From JAHFTW01 sp038046785 (GTDB lineage: Archaea > Thermoplasmatota > E2 > JACPAO01 > JAHFTW01), in assembly GCA_038046785.1 (NCBI GenBank), contig JBBSVM010000001.1, positions 157,876 through 221,875 of the forward strand: DNA of 64,000 bases. The letters are read 5' to 3'. Every line of letters starts with the position of its first letter. Positions within the stretch are counted from its first letter, which is position 1. The notes beneath the pieces are model-generated. The model was not told the DNA's origin and made no database searches. It was given only the letters and a program-made list of their open reading frames with translations. Of this stretch, positions 34,790-42,335 are shown in pieces. The position numbers and the translations under genes were made by a program.

Positions 34790-35659
34790 CTACGCTTCAG
34801 GCCTGAGACTGAATCCTTCCGGTGCCGCCTCAAGGTAGAATGCGGCAAGGTAGAGGTCGAACTCGACGTTGAGTCCGAGCCCGACGCCGGATGGGCACTG
34901 GCCCACCATCTGGCCGGCGCCGCACAGGGCATCTTGAGCAAATCCGCGCGGCTCGACACGCAAGAACAGCTCCTCCACGCCCGCCAACGGCTCTCCGCCC
35001 GCCGCCGCGCCTTCGGGGTCGAGACGAATGGTGAACGAGACCGCGTCGCCGCTGCGGGCGATGGCAAACGGTTCGCCAAACGCTTCGCGGCCTGCCACGA
35101 CAATGTCGAGCCCGTCGAGGCCGGGGGTGCGTTCCGGGTCGAACACCACGTCGACGACGATGGTTTCCCAGTTGCGCAGGATGGGGAAGGAGAACGAGGT
35201 GGAGTTTTGCAGCAGCGGGCCGGCGGGCAGCGTCTCGTCGCACGAGCCGCCAACAAGGGCCGCTTGGGCGGCGCACTCCAGGATGCCGCGCACATGCTCG
35301 ATGCGCTGGAACGGCGCGCGCGGCGTGTCGGGGACCAGGATGAACTCGAGGGAGCGCTCGTTGGTTCCCGGCTGGGCGATGATGGTGACCCCCTCGTAGC
35401 CGGCAAGCGTCACCGTGATTGGGTAGGTCCCGGGAGTCTGCGGCGGGAACTGGAACAGCCCCAGGCCGTCGGTCACTTGGGTCACATTGGTGCTGCCGAG
35501 CTGCACGAGGGCGCCGGGAAGCCCGACGAAGGTCGCGCTCTGCACAAGGCCCGCAATCACCATTCCCTCCGCCTGCGGCGCTTCGGTCGCCTCGACGGGG
35601 GCCTCTCCCGCACAGCCTGCCAGAAGCAGGACGAGGAGTGCCAAGACGGCGTGGCGCAC
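34790..35659 (-). CDS. Lipoprotein with carboxypeptidase-regulatory-like domain
   Basis: 289 aa from GTG. Signal peptide MRHAVLALLVLLLAGCAGEA with lipobox LAGC. Residues 30-110 form a CarboxypepD_reg/Cna-B-like beta sandwich (VIAGLVQSATFVGLPGALVQ ... YPITVTLAGYEGVTIIAQPG). The C-terminal region contains an ETIVVDVVFDP block shared with the next two paralogues. Probably a surface lipoprotein. Part of a local paralogue family (35703, 36621, 48757). Confidence 0.75.
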   Translation of the reverse strand: MRHAVLALLVLLLAGCAGEAPVEATEAPQAEGMVIAGLVQSATFVGLPGALVQLGSTNVTQVTDGLGLFQFPPQTPGTYPITVTLAGYEGVTIIAQPGTNERSLEFILVPDTPRAPFQRIEHVRGILECAAQAALVGGSCDETLPAGPLLQNSTSFSFPILRNWETIVVDVVFDPERTPGLDGLDIVVAGREAFGEPFAIARSGDAVSFTIRLDPEGAAAGGEPLAGVEELFLRVEPRGFAQDALCGAGQMVGQCPSGVGLGLNVEFDLYLAAFYLEAAPEGFSLRPEA

Positions 35660-35702
35660 AGGGTCGCACTCGGTTGGGAGCGCTTCAGCCTTCTGGAAGG
35701 TG

Positions 35703-36115
35703 CTACGGCAGCCGGGTGAAGCCCGCGGGGGCTGGGGCGACGTAGAAGACGGTGACGATGACTTCGAACTCCATGTTGGCTCCCGCCCCGACGCCGAGGA
35801 AGCAGCCGTTGGCGCCCGTCGGATCGCACACGGCGTGGTAGCCATACCCCATCGGGTAGGCGTCCAGCTTGAACAGGGTGGCGTTGCCTGGCAGGGGTCC
35901 TGCGGTTCCGCCGTCGTAAGCGGTGTCCGGGGTGAGGCGCTCGGTGAAACTCGCCTGGCCGGAGAACTGCGCGTACTGCTGGTACTCGTTCAGCTGCTCT
36001 GAATCGCCGGGGGAGCGCAGCGTAAAGTGGAAGCCGTCGTAGGTGGCGGGGGCGGGCCGCTCGAAGGCGAAATCGAGGACGATGGTCTTCCAGTCGGGCT
36101 CCGTGAGGATTAGAA
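35703..36115 (-). pseudogene. 3' fragment of a carboxypeptidase-regulatory-like lipoprotein
   Basis: The translated region ILTEPDWKTIVLDFAFERPA down to FEVIVTVFYVAPAPAGFTRL matches the C-terminal half of the 36621 lipoprotein (TEPDWRTIIVDVAFEG ... FQIIATVFYVESAPADFSRL). Upstream of about 36115 the similarity stops abruptly, and a low-GC segment begins. The signal peptide and regulatory-like domain are missing, so this is a truncated paralogue. The open frame continues to 36326 through the foreign segment without a lipoprotein start. Confidence 0.7.
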
Positions 36116-36620
36116 CGACTGCATGGACACGACATGAAACTGTTGATCTAGCCAATAACTCTAAAAATGCTCCATCTGCTACCAATCTGATGATTTCGAA
36201 AATTATCATCTTCGCGCTGACGCTTTGTATGCTCGGGGCCATCGGCACATCTAGCGCTAAGTTGACAAGCGAGAAATCGGGACTTACGGAATCCGCTTTG
36301 GAGCCATGCGCGATCGTGGCTGCCACTTACGCTATGGAGAGCTGCACTATCGCTTGTGTGCCATTTACTGTCCTTAAGGTGTATGGCTTTGGTGACGGAG
36401 GAACCGTTTCAGTAAGTTGCGGCGGAGCTAGTGCATCTTGCTTTGTCAACGCATCCTGTAGCGCAGAATCAGGTCCGGTTCAAACGGTTGGCATCGGGGT
36501 TTGTCGCGTCACCCCCAGTGCCTTTACGGTCACGACGGCGGTATGTGTCTCTCCTGCACCCAGTGGGCTCAGCGCCTCCGAGTCTCGTTAGCGGAGCGTC
36601 AGTGCACTTCTGGCGACTGC
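36110..36620. mobile_element. Low-GC inserted segment
   Basis: A stretch of about 500 bp with far lower GC than both sides. It replaces the 5' part of a lipoprotein gene and ends next to the 3' end of its paralogue. It carries one plus-strand gene (36190). I see no transposase or clear terminal repeats, so it looks like an illegitimate or recombinational insertion, not a complete insertion sequence. Confidence 0.5.
36190..36591 (+). CDS. Secreted Cys-rich protein on the low-GC segment
   Basis: 133 aa. MISKIIIFALTLCMLGAIGT is a signal peptide or membrane anchor. The mature part has about ten Cys (for example CTIACVPF, SVSCGGASASCFVNASCSAE, GICR-like GVCRV) and a high Ser/Thr/Val content, suggesting a disulfide-bonded secreted protein. 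No family recognised. Codon use is AT-rich relative to neighbours, in keeping with foreign origin. ATG 36190 is used because the upstream frame runs into the disrupted lipoprotein gene. Confidence 0.55.
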   Translation: MISKIIIFALTLCMLGAIGTSSAKLTSEKSGLTESALEPCAIVAATYAMESCTIACVPFTVLKVYGFGDGGTVSVSCGGASASCFVNASCSAESGPVQTVGIGVCRVTPSAFTVTTAVCVSPAPSGLSASESR

Positions 36621-37526
36621 TTAGCTTAAGCGAGAAAAATCCGCAGGCGCAGATTCGACATAGAAAACTGTAGCGATGATCTGGAACTCGATGTTCTGGC
36701 CCGCCCCCACGCCAAGCAGGGGAATCGGAAGAGCGTGCCACCCATACCCCTGTGGGTAGACTTCCATCTTGAACTTGGTCGCGTTCTCCGGCATCGGCCC
36801 GGCACCATCGGGATAGGATTGTCCGGGTTCTATGCGGAAGGTGTAGGATTCGCTACCGTGGAACCGACCGTATTGCTCGTAGGTGCCGACTGAGGCCGCG
36901 TCGCTCTGGCCACGCAAGGTGACGCGAAGACCATCGAAGGTCGGCTGGCCCTCGAAGGCGACATCTACGATGATGGTGCGCCAGTCCGGTTCGGTGTCAA
37001 GGAAGAACGTGCTCTCGTTAGCGAAGAACGGGTCGGGCTGTCCGACCTCGCTCAGAATGATGCCACAGTCGCCTGGAATGATTAGGTACTCGGCAGCACA
37101 GTCGAAGTGGCCGTTGAACGAGACCGTCGTGTTGAACGGTCCAATGGCAGCCCGGTCAATGCTGAGAACGAACTCCAGTTGCGTCTCGCCGGGGCGGGCA
37201 ATCAGGGTTGCGCCAGCGTACCCATCCGCCTCGGCGACGACGGTGTAGAGCTTGGAGCCTTGCGGTGGGAAGCTGAACGTTCCGCCTGCGTCGCTTTGTG
37301 TCGTCACGTTGGACTCCAGGAGGGTCAAGGTGGCGCCGGAAATGGGGGCAATCTGCTCATCCACGACGACGCCGCGGATGGACAGAGTGTCCGCGACCGA
37401 AGCTGTGGACGCAGATGCGGAGGCGTCGAGGCTCGCAGGCGAACCGGTCGAAGCGCAGCCGGAGAGCAGGGCGGCAACCAGGGCGACCGCCACGAGGAGG
37501 GGGATGCGCCGCCGAGGCCAAAGCAT
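36621..37526 (-). CDS. Lipoprotein with carboxypeptidase-regulatory-like domain (full-length paralogue)
   Basis: 301 aa. Signal peptide with lipobox (VALVAALLSGCAS). The regulatory-like beta domain runs from about 48 (IRGVVVDEQIAPISGATLTL ... TFSFPPQGSKLYTVVAEADG). The C-terminal domain contains TEPDWRTIIVDVAFEGQPTF and ends VFYVESAPADFSRLS. Closest relative in the window is the truncated 35703 copy. Function unknown; surface-exposed by inference. Confidence 0.78.
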   Translation of the reverse strand: MLWPRRRIPLLVAVALVAALLSGCASTGSPASLDASASASTASVADTLSIRGVVVDEQIAPISGATLTLLESNVTTQSDAGGTFSFPPQGSKLYTVVAEADGYAGATLIARPGETQLEFVLSIDRAAIGPFNTTVSFNGHFDCAAEYLIIPGDCGIILSEVGQPDPFFANESTFFLDTEPDWRTIIVDVAFEGQPTFDGLRVTLRGQSDAASVGTYEQYGRFHGSESYTFRIEPGQSYPDGAGPMPENATKFKMEVYPQGYGWHALPIPLLGVGAGQNIEFQIIATVFYVESAPADFSRLS

Positions 37527-37592
37527 GATTTCGGCGTGACGAAATATGGTTCTTATCCCTTGTCGTCGCGGTGGTGGAGAAGTCAACTTTGG

Positions 37593-37615
37593 CTCGCACA
37601 GGCCAACGCCTGTCC
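37593..37615. repeat. 23-nt palindrome (ACAGGC/GCCTGT), copy 2
   Basis: CTCGCACAGGC-CAAC-GCCTGTCC lies between the divergent lipoprotein and HTH_10 genes. It has the same stem and flanks as 19404-19426 but with the loop inverted (CAAC against GTTG). Confidence 0.45.
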
Positions 37616-37678
37616 ATTGACATGGAAGCTTTACGCCCGGAGAGGTCCACTTTTTAGTCGAGCCTACCTCGCCCCAGT

Positions 37679-38380
37679 GTGTCGGGCCTCACGGAGTACG
37701 TGTTCAAGATTCGCTCCGACGACAACCTGCTCTGCCAGTTCACGCAGGAGAACCCGCAAGTCCGCATCATCTTGAACCTCCTGCGCCCCGCCGCCGCGGC
37801 CCCCGTCGAGAAGGCGATTGTCACCTTGCTGGCCGACAAACAGACCCGCACGCGATTCCTGACCGGCCAGTTCGCGCGCCGCTACGGCAGCTTCGAGATG
37901 CTCTCCGAGAACGACGACTACGCAAGCGTCGAAATCAGCACCGCCATCCTGCAGTATTACGTCAAGCACGACCCCATCCAACTGACCCTGCGCATGCTCG
38001 GACCGGAGACCATCTTCCACCCCGTCGTCGTCGAAGGCGGTTACATTCTCATCAGTGTCCTCAGCCCCAACCCGGCTGGCTTGACCGCCTTCAACGAGTT
38101 CACCAAGCACATGCGGCAGGTGGTCCCCGCCGACGACTTCAAGCTCCTGCACGTCGGCCCCTACCAACCCGAGTTGCGCCTGCGCGGCCGCGGCAAGTCC
38201 TTGACGCCACGCCAGTTGGAGGTCCTGAAGATGGCCATCGCGATGGGCTACTACAACGACCCGCGCGCCGTCACCCTCGACGAGCTCGCGACCGCCTTCG
38301 GCGTCAGCAAGGCGGCCGTCCACAAGCGACTGCAGACCGCCGAGAACAGTCTCATCCGCGGTTACGTCCAGGACAGTTGA
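37679..38380 (+). CDS. HTH_10 (bacterio-opsin activator type) transcription regulator
   Basis: 233 aa from GTG. The C-terminal helix-turn-helix (about 178-230) reads SLTPRQLEVLKMAIAMGYYN ... LDELATAFGVSKAAVHKRLQ, the HTH_10 family typical of archaeal regulators. The N-terminal 170 residues form an unassigned sensory domain. It lies directly before ccmA (8-bp gap) and is probably in the same transcript, so it may control cytochrome c maturation genes. Confidence 0.85.
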   Translation: MSGLTEYVFKIRSDDNLLCQFTQENPQVRIILNLLRPAAAAPVEKAIVTLLADKQTRTRFLTGQFARRYGSFEMLSENDDYASVEISTAILQYYVKHDPIQLTLRMLGPETIFHPVVVEGGYILISVLSPNPAGLTAFNEFTKHMRQVVPADDFKLLHVGPYQPELRLRGRGKSLTPRQLEVLKMAIAMGYYNDPRAVTLDELATAFGVSKAAVHKRLQTAENSLIRGYVQDS

Positions 38381-38388
38381 GGTTGGCG

Positions 38389-39012
38389 ATGCCTGCCCTC
38401 TGGATGTCCGGCATCCGCAAGCAGTTCGGGCGACGCGACCTCTGGGCCCCGCTCGACTTGACGGTTGAGGCGGGCGAACGGGTTGCCCTCCTCGGCGCCA
38501 ACGGGTCGGGAAAATCCACGCTCCTGCGCATCGCCGCCACGGTGAGCCCTGCGACGGCAGGGGCGGTCGTGGTTGCGGGGCTGGACGCCAAGCGCAACCC
38601 CGAGCAGGCACGCGGAAAACTCTCCCATCTGCCGCAGGACGCTCCCTGCTACGCCGAACTGACGCCGCACGAACATCTGCGCTGGTGGAGCCGCGTCCAG
38701 GGCGTCACCGTGGACCCCGACGCAGCCCTCGTCGAAGCGGGCCTGGCGACGATGGCGCACAAGCCCACAAGCTCGCTCAGTCGAGGCCAACGACAGAGGC
38801 TCGCGCTCGCCATGGCGCTTGCGCCCGACCGGCCCTTGCTCATCCTGGATGAGCCGTTTGCCGCCCTCGACGCCGATGGGGTGAACGCGCTGGAACGTCA
38901 GCTCACGGGTCGCGGCAGCGCGATGCTCATCGCCCTCCACGACGAAGCCCAAGCGCGGCGCATCGCCCACCGCGTCCTCCGTCTCGACGCCGCGGGGGTG
39001 AGGCCGACATGA
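38389..39012 (+). CDS. ccmA: Heme exporter ATP-binding protein CcmA
   Basis: 207 aa, the short length of CcmA ATPases. Walker A is LLGANGSGKSTLLR, the signature is SSLSRGQRQRLALAMAL, Walker B is LLILDEPFAALDADG, and the switch His is in LIALHDE. With CcmB and CcmC/D it forms the complex that releases heme-loaded CcmE. ATG at 38389; the gene overlaps ccmB by 4 nt. Confidence 0.9.
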   Translation: MPALWMSGIRKQFGRRDLWAPLDLTVEAGERVALLGANGSGKSTLLRIAATVSPATAGAVVVAGLDAKRNPEQARGKLSHLPQDAPCYAELTPHEHLRWWSRVQGVTVDPDAALVEAGLATMAHKPTSSLSRGQRQRLALAMALAPDRPLLILDEPFAALDADGVNALERQLTGRGSAMLIALHDEAQARRIAHRVLRLDAAGVRPT

Positions 39013-39665
39013 ATCTGGGTGCTCTCCTTTGGAAAGATGCGCGACGCGAACTGCGCGGCAAGGAGTCCATCGCGGCGGGCGCGGTCCTGGTCCTGCTGTT
39101 TTTCGTTCTCAATCTCCTCGCCTTCCCGACGCTGACCGGCGAGCCCCGCACCGCAGCCGTCGTCCTCTGGACCCCCATCCTCTACGCGACGGGCGCCCTC
39201 GCGGGCCGCGCTTGGGCTGCCGAAGCAGACCGCGGCACGCTCGAACTCTTGCGCTCCGCCCCGGTTCCGCTGCTTGCGCACGGCCTGTCGCGCTGGCTCA
39301 TCAACCTCGCCGTGACTCTCGGTCTCGGCCTCGCCAGCTTGGCCGTTGCAGCGGCGCTGTTCGCCCTCCCTCTGACCCTCGCCGTCGTCGTGCCCATCCT
39401 GCTTGGCTCCTTTGGACTCTCTGTCGTGGCGAGCCTGACCGCCGCCATTTCCGCACAGGCACGCAGCCGGGACATTTTGCTGCCGATTCTCCTGGTTCCG
39501 ACCGCGGCACCCCTGCTCCAAGCGGGCATCCACGCCACCCTCTCCGGCCTCGCTGGCGCACCGCTTGCCGCCGCGCAGACCTCCCTCCTCATCCTGGCCG
39601 GCTACAGTCTGCTCGCCCTCGGGGCGTCGCTGCTGCTCTGGCCGATTCTTCTGGAGGGCGAATGA
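39009..39665 (+). CDS. ccmB: Heme exporter permease CcmB
   Basis: 218 aa with six hydrophobic segments. MNLGALLWKDARRELRGKES is the typical CcmB opening, and WAAEADRGTLELLRSAPVPL the conserved loop. Membrane partner of CcmA. Start overlaps the ccmA stop (ATGA). The next gene follows after about 30 bp. Confidence 0.9.
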   Translation: MNLGALLWKDARRELRGKESIAAGAVLVLLFFVLNLLAFPTLTGEPRTAAVVLWTPILYATGALAGRAWAAEADRGTLELLRSAPVPLLAHGLSRWLINLAVTLGLGLASLAVAAALFALPLTLAVVVPILLGSFGLSVVASLTAAISAQARSRDILLPILLVPTAAPLLQAGIHATLSGLAGAPLAAAQTSLLILAGYSLLALGASLLLWPILLEGE

Positions 39666-39696
39666 CCTTCCCCCCAATCGGTCGGCCACAACCGCT

Positions 39697-40449
39697 ATGG
39701 CCAACCGCAACTGGAGGCAACTCGTGAAGCCGGAGACCGAGACGCGCATCCGCCGCTTCACGCTCGCCGCCGTCCTGCTCGGCTTCCCACTCCTGCTCTA
39801 CCTCACCTGGTTCGTGGCACCGGACTGGAGCTACCAGAGCGACGTCACGGCGCCGCTCACGCGCAAAATCCTCTTCTTCCACCCGCCATCTGCCTGGGCG
39901 AGCTTCGCTGCCTACGCGGTCGTCTTCGTGCTTGGCATCGGCTACCTCAACGAGCGCGACCTCCGCTTCGACCGCGCCGCCCGCGCCGCCGCCGAGGTCG
40001 GGTTCATGCTGAACAGCATCGCGCTTGCGACCGGGACCTTCTGGGGCGTTCAGGAATGGTCTGCGTCGGGCCAATCCTCGCTCGCCACAGTCTATTCCGA
40101 ACCGAAGGTGCTCGTCGTGGTGGTGCTCTGGCTCACCTTCGCGGCGTACCTCCTGCTGCGTCGCTTTGTTGACGGCGCCGAACGGCAGGCGCGCCTGGCC
40201 GCCGTCTTTGGCATCCTTGGCTTCATCGCGGTGCCGGCAAGCTTCCTCACCAGCCGGCTCCTCACGACCAGCCTGCACCCCGACATCGCCGGCCCTGGCA
40301 GCAACCCGGACGCAGCCGTGTCGGGCGACGTCGGCGGCATCCTGCTCGTCGGATTCCTCGTCTTCCTTGCTCTCTTCATCCACCTCTGGCTGCAGCGCCT
40401 GCGCATGCTGCGTCTCGAGGAATCCATTGCGAACGCGGAGACTCCATGA
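39697..40449 (+). CDS. ccmC: Heme-handling membrane protein CcmC
   Basis: 250 aa with six membrane helices. KILFFHPPSAWASFAAYAVV carries the conserved FxHxPxAW motif with its heme-ligating His. TGTFWGVQEWSASG corresponds to the tryptophan-rich heme-handling loop, and SLHPDIAGPG to the second His segment. CcmC loads heme onto CcmE. ATG at 39697; stop overlaps ccmD (ATGA). Confidence 0.9.
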   Translation: MANRNWRQLVKPETETRIRRFTLAAVLLGFPLLLYLTWFVAPDWSYQSDVTAPLTRKILFFHPPSAWASFAAYAVVFVLGIGYLNERDLRFDRAARAAAEVGFMLNSIALATGTFWGVQEWSASGQSSLATVYSEPKVLVVVVLWLTFAAYLLLRRFVDGAERQARLAAVFGILGFIAVPASFLTSRLLTTSLHPDIAGPGSNPDAAVSGDVGGILLVGFLVFLALFIHLWLQRLRMLRLEESIANAETP

Positions 40450-40625
40450 ACGACGCCACCACCTTCCTGCTTGCCTTCCTGTCGGTCTTCGCGGGCATCG
40501 CCTACTACCTCGTCTGGCTCGAACGCAAGGCGAAGGTCTTGGAGGCGCGCCTGCGCACATTGGCCGCGAGCCACACCGCCGCAAAAGCCAACAACCCGGA
40601 CCCTCCAGCCGAGCCCAAGGCATGA
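40446..40625 (+). CDS. ccmD: CcmD-like small membrane protein
   Basis: 59 aa (MNDATTFLLAFLSVFAGIAY, then YLVWLERKAKVLEARLRTLA). One N-terminal membrane helix is followed by a basic cytoplasmic segment, the plan of CcmD, which stabilises CcmABC and helps release holo-CcmE. It overlaps both neighbours by 4 nt. Identification rests on position and shape because CcmD is poorly conserved in sequence. Confidence 0.75.
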   Translation: MNDATTFLLAFLSVFAGIAYYLVWLERKAKVLEARLRTLAASHTAAKANNPDPPAEPKA

Positions 40626-41293
40626 GAGTCAGCACTCCCGTCCTCGCCGCCACCGCACTCATCCTTGTTGGCGCCGCGACCTTTTTCCTCGCCGCGTCGC
40701 AAGGCGAGGCGAACGTCCGGCAGGTCGAGCAGATTGTGGGTGACCCTGCCGCCCACGAACAGGGAACCTACACTCTTGTGGGAATCCCGCAGCCTGAACT
40801 TGTTCCCGGCACAGGCCCGGAGGGAACACGCCTCATGGCGAACGAGGATGCCGTCCGTGAGACAAAGAGAGTCGTCGCCTGGAGTGCCGAGGGTGTCGCC
40901 TACCACTCCGTTCTCTCTACGCGCGTCGCACAGGCCGATGGCGCATTCGTCTGGACCGTGCGCAACGAGACCCGTGTCGTCGGCGCGACATCGCCCTCAT
41001 CGACCACGAACCTCACCTTCCGCCTCCCCGCCTCCGGCCAGGTGTTCCCCGTGCAGGGCTTCGATGTCGGCGGCGGAACCCTGCCCGCCGTTTGGGCGTG
41101 GTACGAGCTTGGGACCAAGGAGCCACTCCAAGCCAAACCGAGCCAATTCATCGGGCGACTCTTGACGGAACTGCCCGACGGGACTCCGATTCCTGACGGC
41201 GTCCTCATCTGGCACGTCGAGTCCTACCTCTCCAGCTGCTCGAGCAAATTCACTCCGCCCGAAGTGGCCGAGAAGTACAACCTCACCGCGTAG
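40622..41293 (+). CDS. ccmE: Heme chaperone CcmE-like protein with CxxxF motif
   Basis: 223 aa. One N-terminal membrane anchor (7-26), then a beta-rich periplasm-side domain. Near the end, SCSSKF (C206-x3-F210) stands where bacterial CcmE has HxxxY and archaeal or Desulfovibrio-type CcmE has CPSKY. Cys is therefore the predicted covalent heme ligand, and Tyr is replaced by Phe. The domain is longer than ordinary CcmE and diverged. Position after ccmABCD is the strongest support. Confidence 0.7.
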   Translation: MRVSTPVLAATALILVGAATFFLAASQGEANVRQVEQIVGDPAAHEQGTYTLVGIPQPELVPGTGPEGTRLMANEDAVRETKRVVAWSAEGVAYHSVLSTRVAQADGAFVWTVRNETRVVGATSPSSTTNLTFRLPASGQVFPVQGFDVGGGTLPAVWAWYELGTKEPLQAKPSQFIGRLLTELPDGTPIPDGVLIWHVESYLSSCSSKFTPPEVAEKYNLTA

Positions 41294-41336
41294 CACCGGC
41301 CCAAATGCTGAAGTCGCCCGCCCCGTCGCCGGCAGC

Positions 41337-42248
41337 ATGAAGATGGCCTTGGTTGCACTCGCCGCCCTCCTGCTCACGCCGGTCGCACTCGCCGCGGACA
41401 CGACCGATTTCACCGAAGCGAGCTACCTCCGGGTCGCCTACGGTGACATCCCGCGAACGAGCGCCACCGAGCCTGCCAACCGCTGGAACGCGGTTGAGTA
41501 CCAGCGCATCACCGACCGCGGTGCGACCTCCTGGGCCCCCGGCCTCTTCGAGCTCCCCAGCGGCTTCCAGTTCGACGGCGCCGACTGCACCTGCGGCAAC
41601 GTCACCGTGGACATCCACCCCGATGGCCGCTACCAGATTGACTACCCCGCCGGCGTCCCGGCCGGGGAGTACGTCATGGCGTTCCGGTCGCACCGCGATG
41701 TCGGCGACTTCGCATTCACCTTCGAGCCGCAAGTCGTCCCCTCCGTGGCCACCTTCTACCTGACCGCCGATCAGTCCATCCAGTCGAACCTGGCGCCGAC
41801 CGTGGCCGGCCTCACCAGCACCGCGGAAAACCCCGGCTACTCCATTTGGAGCTACGCGACCTCCGCCAGCGACCACGGCTTCTCGGGCACCTGGTTCGTG
41901 GTCGGCTCCAACCTCGTCGCCCCGGCCACTGCGTCGGGCCCGAACTACGTCCTCCTCGCCGCCGCAGCCATTGCCGGCGCCCTCGTCTGGGCCATCCTGG
42001 TGAGCCGCGGCCTCGTCCAGAAGAAGTCGCGCAAGCAGGTTGCCACCGTCGCCGCCCACGTCGAGGCGGCCCAGACCGACCCGGCCCCGGTCCTCGAGGG
42101 CAAGAAGCGCGCCCTTCTCGCCGCTCTCAAGGATGTCGAGTTGGCGCGCCAGGGCAACGAGATGACCGTCGAAGTGTACGACGTCGTCAAGGCGGACCTG
42201 AAGAAGCAGGCCGTGACCGTGATGCGAGCGTTGGAGCAAGGCAAGTAA
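41337..42248 (+). CDS. Membrane-anchored extracellular protein, possibly linked to cytochrome c maturation
   Basis: 303 aa. Signal peptide (MKMALVALAALLLTPVALAA), then an ectodomain of about 180 residues with a Cys-x-Cys (DGADCTCGNVTVDIHPDGRY), one membrane helix near 205-225, and a cytoplasmic tail EGKKRALLAALKDVELARQG plus NEMTVEVYDVVKADLKKQAV. The tail resembles the short helical region of CcmI/CcmH-type proteins (KxxLLxALxDLExxxxxGKLSxEDY). It lies 43 bp after ccmE on the same strand, so a role in the same pathway is plausible. Its last 12 codons are duplicated downstream. Confidence 0.6.
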   Translation: MKMALVALAALLLTPVALAADTTDFTEASYLRVAYGDIPRTSATEPANRWNAVEYQRITDRGATSWAPGLFELPSGFQFDGADCTCGNVTVDIHPDGRYQIDYPAGVPAGEYVMAFRSHRDVGDFAFTFEPQVVPSVATFYLTADQSIQSNLAPTVAGLTSTAENPGYSIWSYATSASDHGFSGTWFVVGSNLVAPATASGPNYVLLAAAAIAGALVWAILVSRGLVQKKSRKQVATVAAHVEAAQTDPAPVLEGKKRALLAALKDVELARQGNEMTVEVYDVVKADLKKQAVTVMRALEQGK

Positions 42249-42266
42249 ACGGTCGCGGCCGGACTC

Positions 42267-42328
42267 CGGCCCGATAGGGCCGGACGAGGGCCGTCACCGT
42301 GATGCGCGCACTCGAGCAGGGAAAGTAA
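42267..42328. repeat. Hairpin plus out-of-frame copy of the upstream gene's last 12 codons
   Basis: CCGGCCC-GATA-GGGCCGG forms a hairpin. Then 42290-42328 repeats the 3' end of the preceding gene: both copies encode AVTVMRALEQGK plus a TAA stop but differ mostly at silent positions. The second copy is in another frame relative to the first, so it is not translated as part of that gene. Confidence 0.6.
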
Positions 42329-42335
42329 GCGATCC

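Noticed and set aside
36043..36189. Longer N-terminus for the Cys-rich protein
   Set aside because: The added residues run into the truncated lipoprotein region, and the signal peptide begins at the ATG at 36190.
36110..36620. Insertion sequence
   Set aside because: No transposase, no terminal inverted repeats and no target duplication could be seen; kept only as an inserted segment.
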